Of a DNA stretch of 38,565 nt, positions 1-8,247 are shown in pieces (the first letter of the stretch is position 1; the number at the start of each line of letters is the position of its first letter). Position numbers and translations under genes: made by a program. Origin of the DNA: JAKSSM01 sp045629065 (GTDB lineage Bacteria > Bacillota > Clostridia > Peptostreptococcales > Anaerovoracaceae). The notes beneath the pieces were generated by a model that saw nothing but the letters and a program-made list of their open reading frames with translations, did not search any database and had not been told where the DNA came from. The stretch lies in the NCBI GenBank assembly GCA_045629065.1, contig JAZQQK010000033.1:1-38565 (forward strand), in the 5' to 3' direction.

Positions 1-1888
1 CACGCCATTCAATTTTTGAGTAGCCACCTGACGCAATAGTTGCAAAAAGTTTACCGTTTTTATCATAACTCAAACCTAAACCTTTGTGAGGGTTTCTTAC
101 ATAAACATAATTTTTGCCATTCTTATCTGTTTCTGTTCCGACAACAGAATAAGCATGTCTTGATTGGATTATATCAGAAAAAGAAAGTTTAACAGCCTTG
201 TTGTTTTTTACAATTTCTTTGCCATATTCATCTAATACAGGTATATCAGTAGGTAAGTTGAGAGAAGGATCACGGAATGTTTCTTTAGTGCCAGCAGCAA
301 CCGCATATCCATCTTCAAGCTTTTGCCTAATGTCATTAAACTGCTCGGTTTCAACATCATTATAAAACTGATTAACATTACTATAGTTGTTTCCCAACAT
401 TACTAGACCCGAATCTTGTCCATCAAGATTGTCTGAATCATGAACTTTGATATCAGAGTCAACAAAATGCTCGAGGAATTCATGAGGAATACCGCCCTCC
501 ATATCGTTATATAAGCCGGATTGCTCGCTTATGCCAAACTCTCTTGAGCCTTCCATATCATATTGCACGTAATCATAAATGTCACCTATCTCAGGAAGTG
601 GCGCCTGTTCACTCTTTGTAGCCAAACCGGATTTTGCATAAGCTTTTTCCAAAAGTTGTACCCAAAGAGGACCTTTTGCGAATGCAGGAACGGTCTCACC
701 ATCTTTATCTATAACTGGAACTTTTTTATCAACAGTAACATATACAGGCTCTTTATCATCATTAAAGAAACGTACGGTAACAGTCTCATCACCGTTATCA
801 CACATGCTGTCCATGATTGTTTGCGGAGATTGCTGAGCCATTGAAGAAAGAGCAGTGAGAAAATAGCAGTTTCCAAGGCCACCTTGTGCTAAATCAGCTG
901 GTGAAGGGATGCTGCTAAAAAGCGGTTCGCCAGATCTATCGATATATTTTATAGGAACAAGCCTTACAGTTTGCTTATGCTTGTCATCATAGTATTTGAA
1001 GAAACCGTCAGTGTCCTTATATACCTTATTTGCCTCATGCACTTGCGGTGGCTGTGGGTTTTGTGGGTCTGGAACCTCAGGTTGTCTAAAAAAGCCCATT
1101 GGGTTTCCAGATTTAAGAGTTTTTATTATTATTCGCTTGCCATTTTCTATATTCTGATTCTCTTTAGGCACGACAAGATTACCCATAGAAATAGGGGTCA
1201 TCATGAGCTCAATCGCGTGAAGATCAGAGTTTAAACTTTGATATTTTTCACTATATTTTGGATCATCGCTTTCTTTAAAAGTTAAAATATTGTCAATCTG
1301 CTTAACACATTCTTGAAGTGCAGTTTGAACAGACCGAAGCGCTAAGCCCCTGTCTCTATGTTTTTTTGTGGAACGAGAAGAAACATTGTTAAAGTCTAAA
1401 TCCATATAGTCATCATACAATCGTACGAATGTTCTATATGATTGTTCGAAGTCTTCGCATGCAGTTTTAAAATCTTGCTTAGCAAATTCTTCGGGATCCA
1501 TTACTATTGACTGATCTAGGCTGTTAATATTGCTATCATCTAAGCCGTCATCATAATAATAGTTTTCGTTAATATTATTTATGTTCTGCTCGTTGTTGAC
1601 TTCTTCGACATTTTCAACATTTTCAACATTTTCAACTTCTTCAGCTTCTTCTTCAAAGTCATGTTCATGTCTTGCAATCATATCATCTACTTGATAATAG
1701 ATGGTATAGTACTCCTCGTCACTCTGATTGTTAACGAAAAATAGAGTTTCAGGCGATTCTATTCCTTCGCCAAGATTGTTGTTTACTTTGTCTTGATAAT
1801 CTTTCCTAATCGCAAGAACACGTTCTTGCTCTTTTTTTCTTCTTTCTGCAGCTTCTTTTTGTATTTGCGCAAATGATTTAGGTGGCAT
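1..1888 (-). CDS. Calpain-family (C2) cysteine protease, 3' end cut by window edge
   Basis: The reading frame is open for 629 codons from an ATG at 1888 (ribosome binding site AAGAGGT just upstream) to the left edge, so the C-terminus is missing. The papain-fold calpain core is recognisable: LAQGGLGNCYFLTALSS carries the catalytic Cys341, PLWVQLLEKAYAK is the usual calpain helix, RHAYSVVG carries His578 and VRNPHK carries Asn599. All three triad residues are present, so an active intracellular-type thiol protease is expected. The Asp-Trp usually flanking the Cys (GDCW) is Asn-Cys-Tyr here. Residues 1-320 are hydrophilic, with an acidic Asn/Glu-rich linker (about 75-110) containing a VEN repeat, and have no signal peptide or membrane segment. 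It follows the 1111-residue gene after 33 bp, presumably in one operon. The family assignment is firm. Its substrate, and a role as secreted effector or processing enzyme for the neighbouring secretion system, are inference. Confidence 0.9.
   Translation of the reverse strand, partial: MPPKSFAQIQKEAAERRKKEQERVLAIRKDYQDKVNNNLGEGIESPETLFFVNNQSDEEYYTIYYQVDDMIARHEHDFEEEAEEVENVENVENVEEVNNEQNINNINENYYYDDGLDDSNINSLDQSIVMDPEEFAKQDFKTACEDFEQSYRTFVRLYDDYMDLDFNNVSSRSTKKHRDRGLALRSVQTALQECVKQIDNILTFKESDDPKYSEKYQSLNSDLHAIELMMTPISMGNLVVPKENQNIENGKRIIIKTLKSGNPMGFFRQPEVPDPQNPQPPQVHEANKVYKDTDGFFKYYDDKHKQTVRLVPIKYIDRSGEPLFSSIPSPADLAQGGLGNCYFLTALSSMAQQSPQTIMDSMCDNGDETVTVRFFNDDKEPVYVTVDKKVPVIDKDGETVPAFAKGPLWVQLLEKAYAKSGLATKSEQAPLPEIGDIYDYVQYDMEGSREFGISEQSGLYNDMEGGIPHEFLEHFVDSDIKVHDSDNLDGQDSGLVMLGNNYSNVNQFYNDVETEQFNDIRQKLEDGYAVAAGTKETFRDPSLNLPTDIPVLDEYGKEIVKNNKAVKLSFSDIIQSRHAYSVVGTETDKNGKNYVYVRNPHKGLGLSYDKNGKLFATIASGGYSKIEWR
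1607..1633. repeat. 9-bp tandem repeat, three units, inside the calpain gene
   Basis: Three head-to-tail copies of a 9-bp unit (consensus AACATTTTC on the plus strand, first copy with one change) encode the VEN/NVE repeat in the acidic linker of the protease. The period is a multiple of three, so copy-number change would keep the frame and alter linker length only. Confidence 0.8.
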
Positions 1889-1921
1889 AATTTACCTCTT
1901 GTTCTTGTATTAGAAATCGAC

Positions 1922-4900
1922 TTACATCATATTAACTGGCTTTAATTCTTGCTTGTTCTTTTCTGCTTGTTTTTCTTTTTCAAGTTGATCAGCACTCTTA
2001 AGAAGGAGCTTTTCATTAGCAGGAAGCTTATTAACGCGCTTAGCAAAGTTTTCTACACATTGTGAAACGCTTGCTTTGCTCATATCACGGAATGCTTTTT
2101 GATTAAAAATGAGATCTTTTACTTGATCTTGATTAAGTTCAAAGAATTGTTTAGCGACATTAGTTTGGCCAATGGATTTATTTACAAAATCAGCAGGGCT
2201 CTTTATTGGCATTGCGCCTAAAGCGAGGAGGGCATTCGACTTTCCTGGCTCGTTATGTTTATTTGCTTCGCGGCTTTCCTTCTTTGAAGGTTTCATAAGT
2301 TCATCCGTAGATGTCATTGCAAGGTAATCCTTGGAATACTCGACGAGATCTTCCTTTGAAAGGTTACTAGTATTTAAAAGTTCACCCTTTGCGATGAGAC
2401 CTTTTTTAGCAATATTTCCGAGTTCGCCGACACCTCTAACTTGGCACTGGAGACGATTTAATTCGTCTGGAGTATGAGTCTTTGTAATCTTATCCATTGC
2501 AGGTGCCATATCACCATTTTTAAGGTTGTTTGCCATGCATTCAGTTACAGTAGCCAAAGCGATGTCCTTAGGTGAAAGTTCATGCTTGGAAAGGCTGACA
2601 GTAACCGTAGCTTCTAAAGCATTGTGAATTCTCTCAGCAGCAGCATCAGGCTTCTCGACCATATTCTTCTTTTCTTCAGCAAACTTTTCTTCACAATTCT
2701 TGATGAAATCGGAATTTTCTTTTGTTGTTGAGAACTCAGAATCTGTAAGCATTCCATTGATGAAATCATTCTTTCTTTCCTGAGGTGATTTATTAGGGTC
2801 TCCCGGGAAGTTCTCAGCAGGTTCACCGAATACTGAGATAGCTCTATCACCAATTTTGGCATCGACATCCTTAAGCAATTCGGCTGTCTGTGTGTCCAAA
2901 CCCATACGCTTGCCAACTTCTTTTCCCTTGGTATATTTGTTGTCACTTCCGAGAAGTTTAGCTTCGAGTTCGTCTTGCATAGCAGACAAAGCTTCCTTCT
3001 TTGAAGGGTCAGGAGTAGCGTCTTTTAACTCACGAATATCATTCCATTCTTTAGTGAATGTTCTGTGTTCATCAAGAGCTTTTGAAATTCTTCCCTTTTG
3101 TTCTTCAATCTTTGCGATTTGTTCGGCAGTTGCGACTTCTGTATGCTCTTGTTTAGGTGTCTCTTGTGTAGGTGTTTCTTTAGTTTGAGTTTTGTTTGTT
3201 AATTCGTTTTCCTTTTGTTGAAGCTCTGCCTCTTTCTTTTGGAGAGCTTCTTCTTTTGCTTTTAATTCTTCAGCAAACTTCTTGTCTGCTTCGATTTGTT
3301 TCTTTCTTTCCTCAGCTTCTTTTAATTTCTGGACTTGAAGGTTATATTCAGGAGTTCCAGGAACAAACTTTGAGTACTGGTTAGCCTCATAGCCTGCATT
3401 GGAAATAACCTTGCCGAGTTCTTCTCTGCTAAGTCCAGCAGCTGCAGCAATCTTTGCGAGTTCTTGCTCACGCTGCTCGTATTTCTTTTTGTTCTGCTGT
3501 GCTTCGATTTCGTTGAGCTGAGTTTCTTGATCCTTTATCTGCTCCTTGACATATTCCTTAGGGTCGATTCCTTTTGCTGCAAGGTTTTCGATGAGAGTGT
3601 TAGTTGAAATACCCTCTGCGGCAGCTAAAATCTCAAGAGTATCAGATTCCTTCTGAAGCTCATCCAATTTTACTTGATCGCTGCCGGCTTCTTTTTTACG
3701 GTCTTGCACGCTCTGCAAATATTCAGTAGCCTTTTCGTGCGCTTTAGCCATATCTTCAAGTAACTCTGGATGTTCTTTGAAATTATTTAAATCCTTTTCG
3801 CGGTTTTCAATGGAATTCTTTGCATATTCATCAGGATCTACGCCACGTTCAAGGAGAGAATTGATAAAGTCAACCCTTGATTTACCAGCTGCGGCAGCCA
3901 GGTCTTCTAGTTCTGAATTGCGGGCACGATATACATTTTGAGCTTCCTCATCGCCCTTTGCTATTGCAGTGAGATATTCTTTGTTGCTCTTGTTATTGTA
4001 TTCTATGTATGCCTTTTGTAATTCATCATCTTTGAAGATTTTCTTTGGCATATCTTCTAATTTCTGGAGCTGTGAAGCCTGATTTGATTTTATGTATGTA
4101 GCATAAGCTTCAGGGTTAATTTTATCCCTGAGTAAGCTCTTAGTAAATTCATGTTGAGTAAGGCCTTTTTTACCAGCTAAATAACCCAATGTGTTTAAAA
4201 TCTCTTTTTGGTCATCAGCTACTATATCCTTATTGTCATTAACTGATTTAATCCTCTTGGATTCTAATTTTCCAAGCAACATTGTTGTATCAGTTTCAAG
4301 TTGCTCTTCGATTTCTTTCTCAGTCTTTGGGAGTTCAATAGCATTTTCGTGAGCATATTCTTTAGGGTCAACTCCATTAGCTATGAGGTTGCTAATGAAT
4401 GCGTTTGTAGGAAGCCCTTCCTGAGCAGCTAAAGTTTCAAGTGTATAAGATTCCTGCTGAACTTCTTTTAACTTTTCAACATTGCTGCCTGCTTCGATTT
4501 TACGGTCTTCTACTTCCTGTAAATATGCAGTAGTTCTTTCATGTATAGCATTTATGCCTTCGAGCATCTGTGGATTCTCTTTAAAGCTATCTAAAGACTT
4601 ATCACGGCTTTCGATGGAATTCCAAGTAAAATCGTTTGGATTAACACCTTTTGAAATGAGTTCTTTTTCGAATTCCTCAAGAGTCTTTCCAGAAGTTGCA
4701 GCCAAATCTTCGAGTTCACCCTTGTGAGCCCTATAATTTCTTATGCCTCTCTCATCTTTTTTAGACTGTGCCGTGAAGTATGCTTTATCGCCCTTGATTT
4801 TGTACTTTTCATATGCCTTTGACAAATCCTTTTCGTTGGTAATAGTCTCTGGCATATTAGCCAATGCATTAAGTTGCTGGGATTTAGTAGTATTATAGTA

Positions 4901-5257
4901 CGCAACAAAAGCCGAAGGATTGATATTGCTTCTAATCAGTTCCTTCGTGTAGTCATATTGACTCATACCTTTTTTCTCGGCGAGGGTACTTAAAGAATCT
5001 AATACATTCTTACAATCGTCAGCCACAACCTGTTTCTTGTCAGAAACAGCCTTATTTCTCTGCTTTTTTAAGTTATCAAGGTAATTAATTGTGTCGACAT
5101 CAAGCTGAGCCTCATACTTTTCTTGCTCTGCCCAGCGTTCCTCATTAGTCTTAGGCTTAGTCTGTGTATTCTCAACGGTTTGAGTGTCATCCTCTTGCAT
5201 CATTTCGATAGATGGGTTTTCTGATACTTCTACTTCAACCTTATTATTCTTTGGCAT
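1922..5257 (-). CDS. Large soluble repeat/coiled-coil protein, unknown function (1111 aa)
   Basis: I recognise no named family. The start at 5257 has a strong ribosome binding site (GGGAGG, 8 nt upstream) and a promoter at 5302-5330. There is no signal peptide or membrane helix. Residues about 45-312 and 313-580 are two copies of one unit at an exact 268-residue offset. A 30-residue helical motif, consensus LxxLAxxxGxxxxxFxxxLIxxGVDPxEYA, occurs seven times (starting at residues 89, 182, 273, 357, 450, 541 and 600). Residues about 640-695 form a Lys/Glu/Gln-rich coiled coil. A linker rich in Thr/Gln/Glu (690-710) leads to a non-repeated mostly helical C-terminal region (710-1111) ending in a basic tail. 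Operon position directly before a calpain protease, and divergence from an ECF sigma factor next to a type IV secretion-like locus, suggest a substrate, chaperone or scaffold of that system. That role is inference only. Confidence 0.85.
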   Translation of the reverse strand: MPKNNKVEVEVSENPSIEMMQEDDTQTVENTQTKPKTNEERWAEQEKYEAQLDVDTINYLDNLKKQRNKAVSDKKQVVADDCKNVLDSLSTLAEKKGMSQYDYTKELIRSNINPSAFVAYYNTTKSQQLNALANMPETITNEKDLSKAYEKYKIKGDKAYFTAQSKKDERGIRNYRAHKGELEDLAATSGKTLEEFEKELISKGVNPNDFTWNSIESRDKSLDSFKENPQMLEGINAIHERTTAYLQEVEDRKIEAGSNVEKLKEVQQESYTLETLAAQEGLPTNAFISNLIANGVDPKEYAHENAIELPKTEKEIEEQLETDTTMLLGKLESKRIKSVNDNKDIVADDQKEILNTLGYLAGKKGLTQHEFTKSLLRDKINPEAYATYIKSNQASQLQKLEDMPKKIFKDDELQKAYIEYNNKSNKEYLTAIAKGDEEAQNVYRARNSELEDLAAAAGKSRVDFINSLLERGVDPDEYAKNSIENREKDLNNFKEHPELLEDMAKAHEKATEYLQSVQDRKKEAGSDQVKLDELQKESDTLEILAAAEGISTNTLIENLAAKGIDPKEYVKEQIKDQETQLNEIEAQQNKKKYEQREQELAKIAAAAGLSREELGKVISNAGYEANQYSKFVPGTPEYNLQVQKLKEAEERKKQIEADKKFAEELKAKEEALQKKEAELQQKENELTNKTQTKETPTQETPKQEHTEVATAEQIAKIEEQKGRISKALDEHRTFTKEWNDIRELKDATPDPSKKEALSAMQDELEAKLLGSDNKYTKGKEVGKRMGLDTQTAELLKDVDAKIGDRAISVFGEPAENFPGDPNKSPQERKNDFINGMLTDSEFSTTKENSDFIKNCEEKFAEEKKNMVEKPDAAAERIHNALEATVTVSLSKHELSPKDIALATVTECMANNLKNGDMAPAMDKITKTHTPDELNRLQCQVRGVGELGNIAKKGLIAKGELLNTSNLSKEDLVEYSKDYLAMTSTDELMKPSKKESREANKHNEPGKSNALLALGAMPIKSPADFVNKSIGQTNVAKQFFELNQDQVKDLIFNQKAFRDMSKASVSQCVENFAKRVNKLPANEKLLLKSADQLEKEKQAEKNKQELKPVNMM
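3518..5125 (-). repeat. Tandem internal duplication, two units of 804 bp
   Basis: Residues 45-312 and 313-580 of the 1111-residue protein align without a gap. For example QLDVDT (51) matches QLETDT (319), and VVADD matches IVADD at the same 268-residue offset. Divergence at the protein level is substantial, so the duplication is old and under selection for length. Each unit contains three of the seven 30-residue motifs, at spacings of 93 and 91 residues in both units. Confidence 0.85.
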
Positions 5258-5301
5258 TTGATTTCCTCCCGTATTAGGTCACATGAGTGTAATGATACCA
5301 T

Positions 5302-5330
5302 ATTATACCACACGCGAGAGCGTGGAACAA
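5302..5330 (-). promoter_or_regulatory. Sigma-A promoter of the 1111-aa/calpain operon with inverted repeat in the spacer
   Basis: On the minus strand, -35 TTGTTC (5330-5325), a 17-nt spacer and -10 TATAAT (5307-5302) lie about 45 bp upstream of the start codon at 5257. The spacer contains CACGC-GAGA-GCGTG (5311-5324 on the plus strand), a small perfect inverted repeat placed where a repressor or activator would bind. No ECF-type -10 is evident, so the operon is probably read by the housekeeping sigma factor. The use of the inverted repeat as an operator is inference. Confidence 0.6.
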
Positions 5331-5366
5331 TATAGAATATATATTTATAATATATTAAAGGCATAA

Positions 5367-5488
5367 AAAAGGTGTCAGCGCGTATTGATTTTTTTTACAA
5401 TTTAGGGTACAATTATACTAACCATATCTATGGGGTTTTGGCGTGCAAATTACTGCCAAAACAATTTAAAAAATTACTGACACCTTTT
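5367..5488. repeat. 122-bp nested inverted repeat upstream of the ECF sigma gene
   Basis: The ends are perfect 12-bp inverted repeats, AAAAGGTGTCAG (5367-5378) and CTGACACCTTTT (5477-5488). Inside lies a second perfect stem, GTTTTGGC (5435-5442) with GCCAAAAC (5455-5462). A possible -10 hexamer TATACT (5414-5419) falls between the outer left arm and the inner stem, but its -35 is poor. The element could be an autoregulatory site, a folded 5' leader of the sigma mRNA or a remnant miniature transposable element. The sequence alone does not decide. Confidence 0.6.
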
Positions 5489-5531
5489 ATTCTGCCCACA
5501 TCTATTATGGGTGTAGGGCATTCGGGAAAAC

Positions 5532-6005
5532 ATGGATGCTGAACAAATTGTAACTAAATATTCTGACATGATATACGGCATTACGTTCCGCTACATGGGC
5601 AACAAAGAAGACGCCGAAGATGCGTACTCTGAGACTTTCTTGAGTTATTTTAAAAAAGAGAGAACTTTTGAATCTGAAGAGCACCGCAAAGCTTGGCTGA
5701 TTCGTGTTGCAATAAATTGCTGCAAAAAGATACTTTTGTCGAAGCAATATCCTGACGATATAGATGAGGTGGAAGTAGCGGATGAAGAGAGACCATACTC
5801 AAAAGATGAGGTTATGGATCTCAGGGAAGCCATAGAAAAGCTTAAACCTGAATACAAAGAAGTAATTCTCTTATTCTACATCAATGATATGACTGTAAAA
5901 CAGATTGCAGATACTATTGATGAGAACGAAAATGTCGTAAAGCTGAGGCTATCTAGAGCCCGTAAAAAGCTGAAAGAATTCTTAGGAGAGGAGGAACTGT
6001 CATGA
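5532..6005 (+). CDS. ECF-type RNA polymerase sigma factor (157 aa)
   Basis: This is a sigma-70 family factor with only regions 2 and 4, the normal length for the ECF group. Region 2 spans about residues 5-65 (YGITFRYMGNKEDAEDAYSE, then RKAWLIRVAINCCK). Region 4 spans about 95-150, with the LKPEYKEVILLFYINDMTVK stretch leading into a helix-turn-helix (IADTIDENENVVKLRLSRAR). It would direct RNA polymerase to a small regulon. The last four bases overlap the start of the next gene (ATGA), so the two are translationally coupled. The divergent calpain operon on one side and the secretion operon on the other make them natural candidate targets. I could not find a convincing GGAAC/CGTC-type ECF promoter pair in the window, so that link remains inference. 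Confidence 0.92.
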   Translation: MDAEQIVTKYSDMIYGITFRYMGNKEDAEDAYSETFLSYFKKERTFESEEHRKAWLIRVAINCCKKILLSKQYPDDIDEVEVADEERPYSKDEVMDLREAIEKLKPEYKEVILLFYINDMTVKQIADTIDENENVVKLRLSRARKKLKEFLGEEELS

Positions 6006-6418
6006 AGGAAGTAGATGTTAAAAATACTATCATTGGAATGATGGCAGAACCTAAAGCTCCAAAGGAACTTACACTCGCAACAATCGAGAGAGGTAAGGCT
6101 ATTGAAATGGGCAGAATGGCAGAAAAGAAGCTTGCAGATTTGAAAGATGCAGCTCCTTCACCAGCCACTAAAAAGCTTGCAGCACATAGTATTATTGGAC
6201 GTGTAGCACAAACGGACAAAATGCCAAAAGGAGTTACTGTAGACGTTATGCTTAATGGACTTATTAATAATGAAAAGTTCCAACAAGCTACTAACCTTAC
6301 AGCCGATAAACTTTTGACAGGAATCCAAACTGGTTCTTTGATAAAGAGCATAGCAGCACAAAAGACGAAGACTAGTGTAGAACCAGAAAAGAAGGAGTTT
6401 AAAGGTCCAACGCTATAA
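6002..6418 (+). CDS. Protein of unknown family coupled to the ECF sigma factor; possible anti-sigma (138 aa)
   Basis: The ATG at 6002 overlaps the sigma stop codon and has an excellent ribosome binding site (GGAGAGGAGG). The product is soluble, basic and Ala/Lys-rich, with no membrane helix and no zinc-binding HxxxCxxC motif of classical ZAS anti-sigma factors. The N-terminal half (VKNTIIGMMAEPKAPKELT) resembles the short cytoplasmic head seen in genes paired with ECF sigma factors, but this is only an impression. The C-terminal half has a helical stretch (LNGLINNEKFQQ) slightly like segments near the end of the 1111-residue protein. Position and coupling suggest it modulates the sigma factor. 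No family was recognised. Confidence 0.75.
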   Translation: MKEVDVKNTIIGMMAEPKAPKELTLATIERGKAIEMGRMAEKKLADLKDAAPSPATKKLAAHSIIGRVAQTDKMPKGVTVDVMLNGLINNEKFQQATNLTADKLLTGIQTGSLIKSIAAQKTKTSVEPEKKEFKGPTL

Positions 6419-6430
6419 TCGGAGGATATC

Positions 6431-8062
6431 ATGGCAGATGATTTGCTAGAAAAACTTAAAAAACTTGATCTAGAGGGAAAATATGGCTTAAGCCTTGATC
6501 AAGCAAAGGCTTTGCTTGCAGAACTCGGTATAAGTGTAAGTGTAGAGGCAAACGAAGAAAATGAGGCAATATTAGAGGACACTGAACTTGTAAGTGATGA
6601 CATTGTAATGTCAGAAAACGAGTCTGCAGACCTAGATGATACAAGAAAAATTCTATCCTGGTATGAGCAGTTCAAACAAACCATTACGGACATTGGAATT
6701 GACCTCACAAAACCAGAGGAAATACAAAGAATCAGAGGCTATATTAAGCCAAATTTGGATGTCGAGCCAAAATATGATGGTGAAATAATCTATCCTCTCA
6801 CTCATATGTCCATGGCACCAGATCCTTTGAAGATGGAAGAGTATAATGGATTCAAGAGGAAGTCAGATGAGTTCTTAGAAAGAATGACTGTAGCGGGTGA
6901 GGCCTTAGAGGAAGCACATCATAAAAAAGCATCAGAGGCTGAACTTCAAGAGCTCAAGGATAGGTACATTGGATGCTCAATTGATGCTCAAGATGCATCG
7001 CAATACTTTTATGGTTACCAAACAGCACTTTTCACTTCGTTCTACAACAATTATGAAGCTAATACCAAACTTCCTGATTCCAATAGACGCGAGGATTTCG
7101 GTGTTATTGAAACCTTATATAGATTGTCATGCGACAAGCTACTTACTGTTGAAGACTGGCAAGGTGAGGTTGTTACATACAAGTTGATAGCGACTGATGA
7201 GAATGGCGTGATAACGGTATCAAAGAATGTAAACACAATGGATGCTTATGATCCATTCGTCAATGATGCGGCAGTTATTGAAAACATCAGACACACAGGT
7301 ATGGCCAATGTTGAAGGCAAGACATACGATGAAAAGTTTATGACCGACAGGCATGACTTTTATGTCAGTGCTAATAAATACAGGGAATCCTACATCGTTA
7401 ATGGTGTTCTTAATGAAGGAATCTTAAGAGCTGAAGTCTATAACTACATCAAAGACAGCTTTAGCGGCGACTATAAGCGTGTAATCTTAAATGCAGATAA
7501 GTATATTAAAGAAACTCAACCACTCGTAGCCCCTAAGGGCTTGGAAGAGCGCTTCGATAAAGTAGCAAAAGAATTAAAGCGTGAGTGCGGCAAAAATGAT
7601 GTAGTAAAGATTAGAATAGAAGACAGCAAACCTTTAGCCGCTACATTCACAAGTGGACAGCAAACAGACTACGAATTCTTATGTGAGTGGTACGAAAAGG
7701 AAAATCTTCACTATGAATCATCTATGAACCTGATGAGACTCATGTGTGAAACTGAGAAGAATCCTGATGGAAGCGATAAGGGAACATTCCCTAAGGAAGT
7801 TGCAGATAACATCATTCCTAATTTAGCTGCTCTTAGCAGATTGAATACTCACAAGCTTCAGGGAACTCTGACAACAGCATCATCTGAAAAGATTAAAGCT
7901 GAGGTAAAAGCCTTAAGCGGATACCCTATTTTCAAGAGTATGGTTTATCAAACCGTAACGCAAGAAAGACTTCTTAGCATATTAGAAGGACCTGGAATGA
8001 GAGATTTTGATAGGGAGCTTAGAACTGCTGTGGCTATGAACTTGAAAAAAGCGAAAAGCTAG
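6431..8062 (+). CDS. Soluble protein of unknown function (543 aa)
   Basis: The start has a clear GGAGG six bases upstream and lies 12 bp after the 138-residue gene, so it belongs to the sigma operon. There is no signal peptide or transmembrane segment. Residues about 1-70 are acidic and probably flexible (EANEENEAILED and onward). About 70-200 is helical with a likely coiled coil near 140-185, and the rest is mixed. I see no catalytic motif or known domain. Its size, acidic head and lack of an export signal are similar in style to the two divergent proteins (calpain and 1111-residue protein), so it may be a third member of the same cargo or effector set. That is inference from context. Confidence 0.8.
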   Translation: MADDLLEKLKKLDLEGKYGLSLDQAKALLAELGISVSVEANEENEAILEDTELVSDDIVMSENESADLDDTRKILSWYEQFKQTITDIGIDLTKPEEIQRIRGYIKPNLDVEPKYDGEIIYPLTHMSMAPDPLKMEEYNGFKRKSDEFLERMTVAGEALEEAHHKKASEAELQELKDRYIGCSIDAQDASQYFYGYQTALFTSFYNNYEANTKLPDSNRREDFGVIETLYRLSCDKLLTVEDWQGEVVTYKLIATDENGVITVSKNVNTMDAYDPFVNDAAVIENIRHTGMANVEGKTYDEKFMTDRHDFYVSANKYRESYIVNGVLNEGILRAEVYNYIKDSFSGDYKRVILNADKYIKETQPLVAPKGLEERFDKVAKELKRECGKNDVVKIRIEDSKPLAATFTSGQQTDYEFLCEWYEKENLHYESSMNLMRLMCETEKNPDGSDKGTFPKEVADNIIPNLAALSRLNTHKLQGTLTTASSEKIKAEVKALSGYPIFKSMVYQTVTQERLLSILEGPGMRDFDRELRTAVAMNLKKAKS

Positions 8063-8142
8063 TGAAAAATTGATAAAAAACAGGCCCTATATACAATAGA
8101 ACGAAACAAAATTGTTTTTGGACACAATTATTGCAAATTCTA

Positions 8143-8171
8143 TTGATTATTGGGCAACAAAGTGGTATAGT
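8143..8171 (+). promoter_or_regulatory. Sigma-A promoter of the secretion operon
   Basis: TTGATT (8143-8148), a 17-nt spacer and TATAGT (8166-8171), with an extended TG at -15/-14 (TGgTATAGT). It lies 77 bp before the CvpA-like gene in the 185-bp gap after the 543-residue gene and is the best promoter match in that gap. It would start a leader of about 70 nt. Confidence 0.65.
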
Positions 8172-8194
8172 ATATTATCTATATTTATAGGATT

Positions 8195-8220
8195 GGGTAA
8201 GTGTGTCATATCGCTTGCCC
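8195..8220 (+). promoter_or_regulatory. Leader stem-loop of the secretion operon mRNA
   Basis: GGGTAAGTG (8195-8203) pairs with CGCTTGCCC (8212-8220) as nine RNA base pairs including two G-U wobbles, with an 8-nt loop. It starts about 18 nt after the predicted transcription start and ends 19 nt before the GGAGG of the first gene. There is no immediate U-run, so it is not a standard terminator. It may stabilise or regulate the leader. Confidence 0.45.
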
Positions 8221-8247
8221 TAAAACCGTTTTTGATTTGGAGGACAC

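Noticed and set aside
563..1234. Plus-strand open frames of 93 and 87 codons
   Set aside because: They are antisense to the calpain gene, which is open over its whole length with family motifs; no ribosome binding sites.
5414..5419. TATACT as firm -10 box of the sigma gene
   Set aside because: The hexamer is acceptable but no good -35 lies 16-18 bp upstream; mentioned only within the inverted-repeat entry.
8104..8117. AAACAA/TTGTTT hairpin as terminator of the 543-residue gene
   Set aside because: Only A-T and one C-G pair per arm with a two-base loop, too weak to call; an unterminated read into the secretion operon remains possible.
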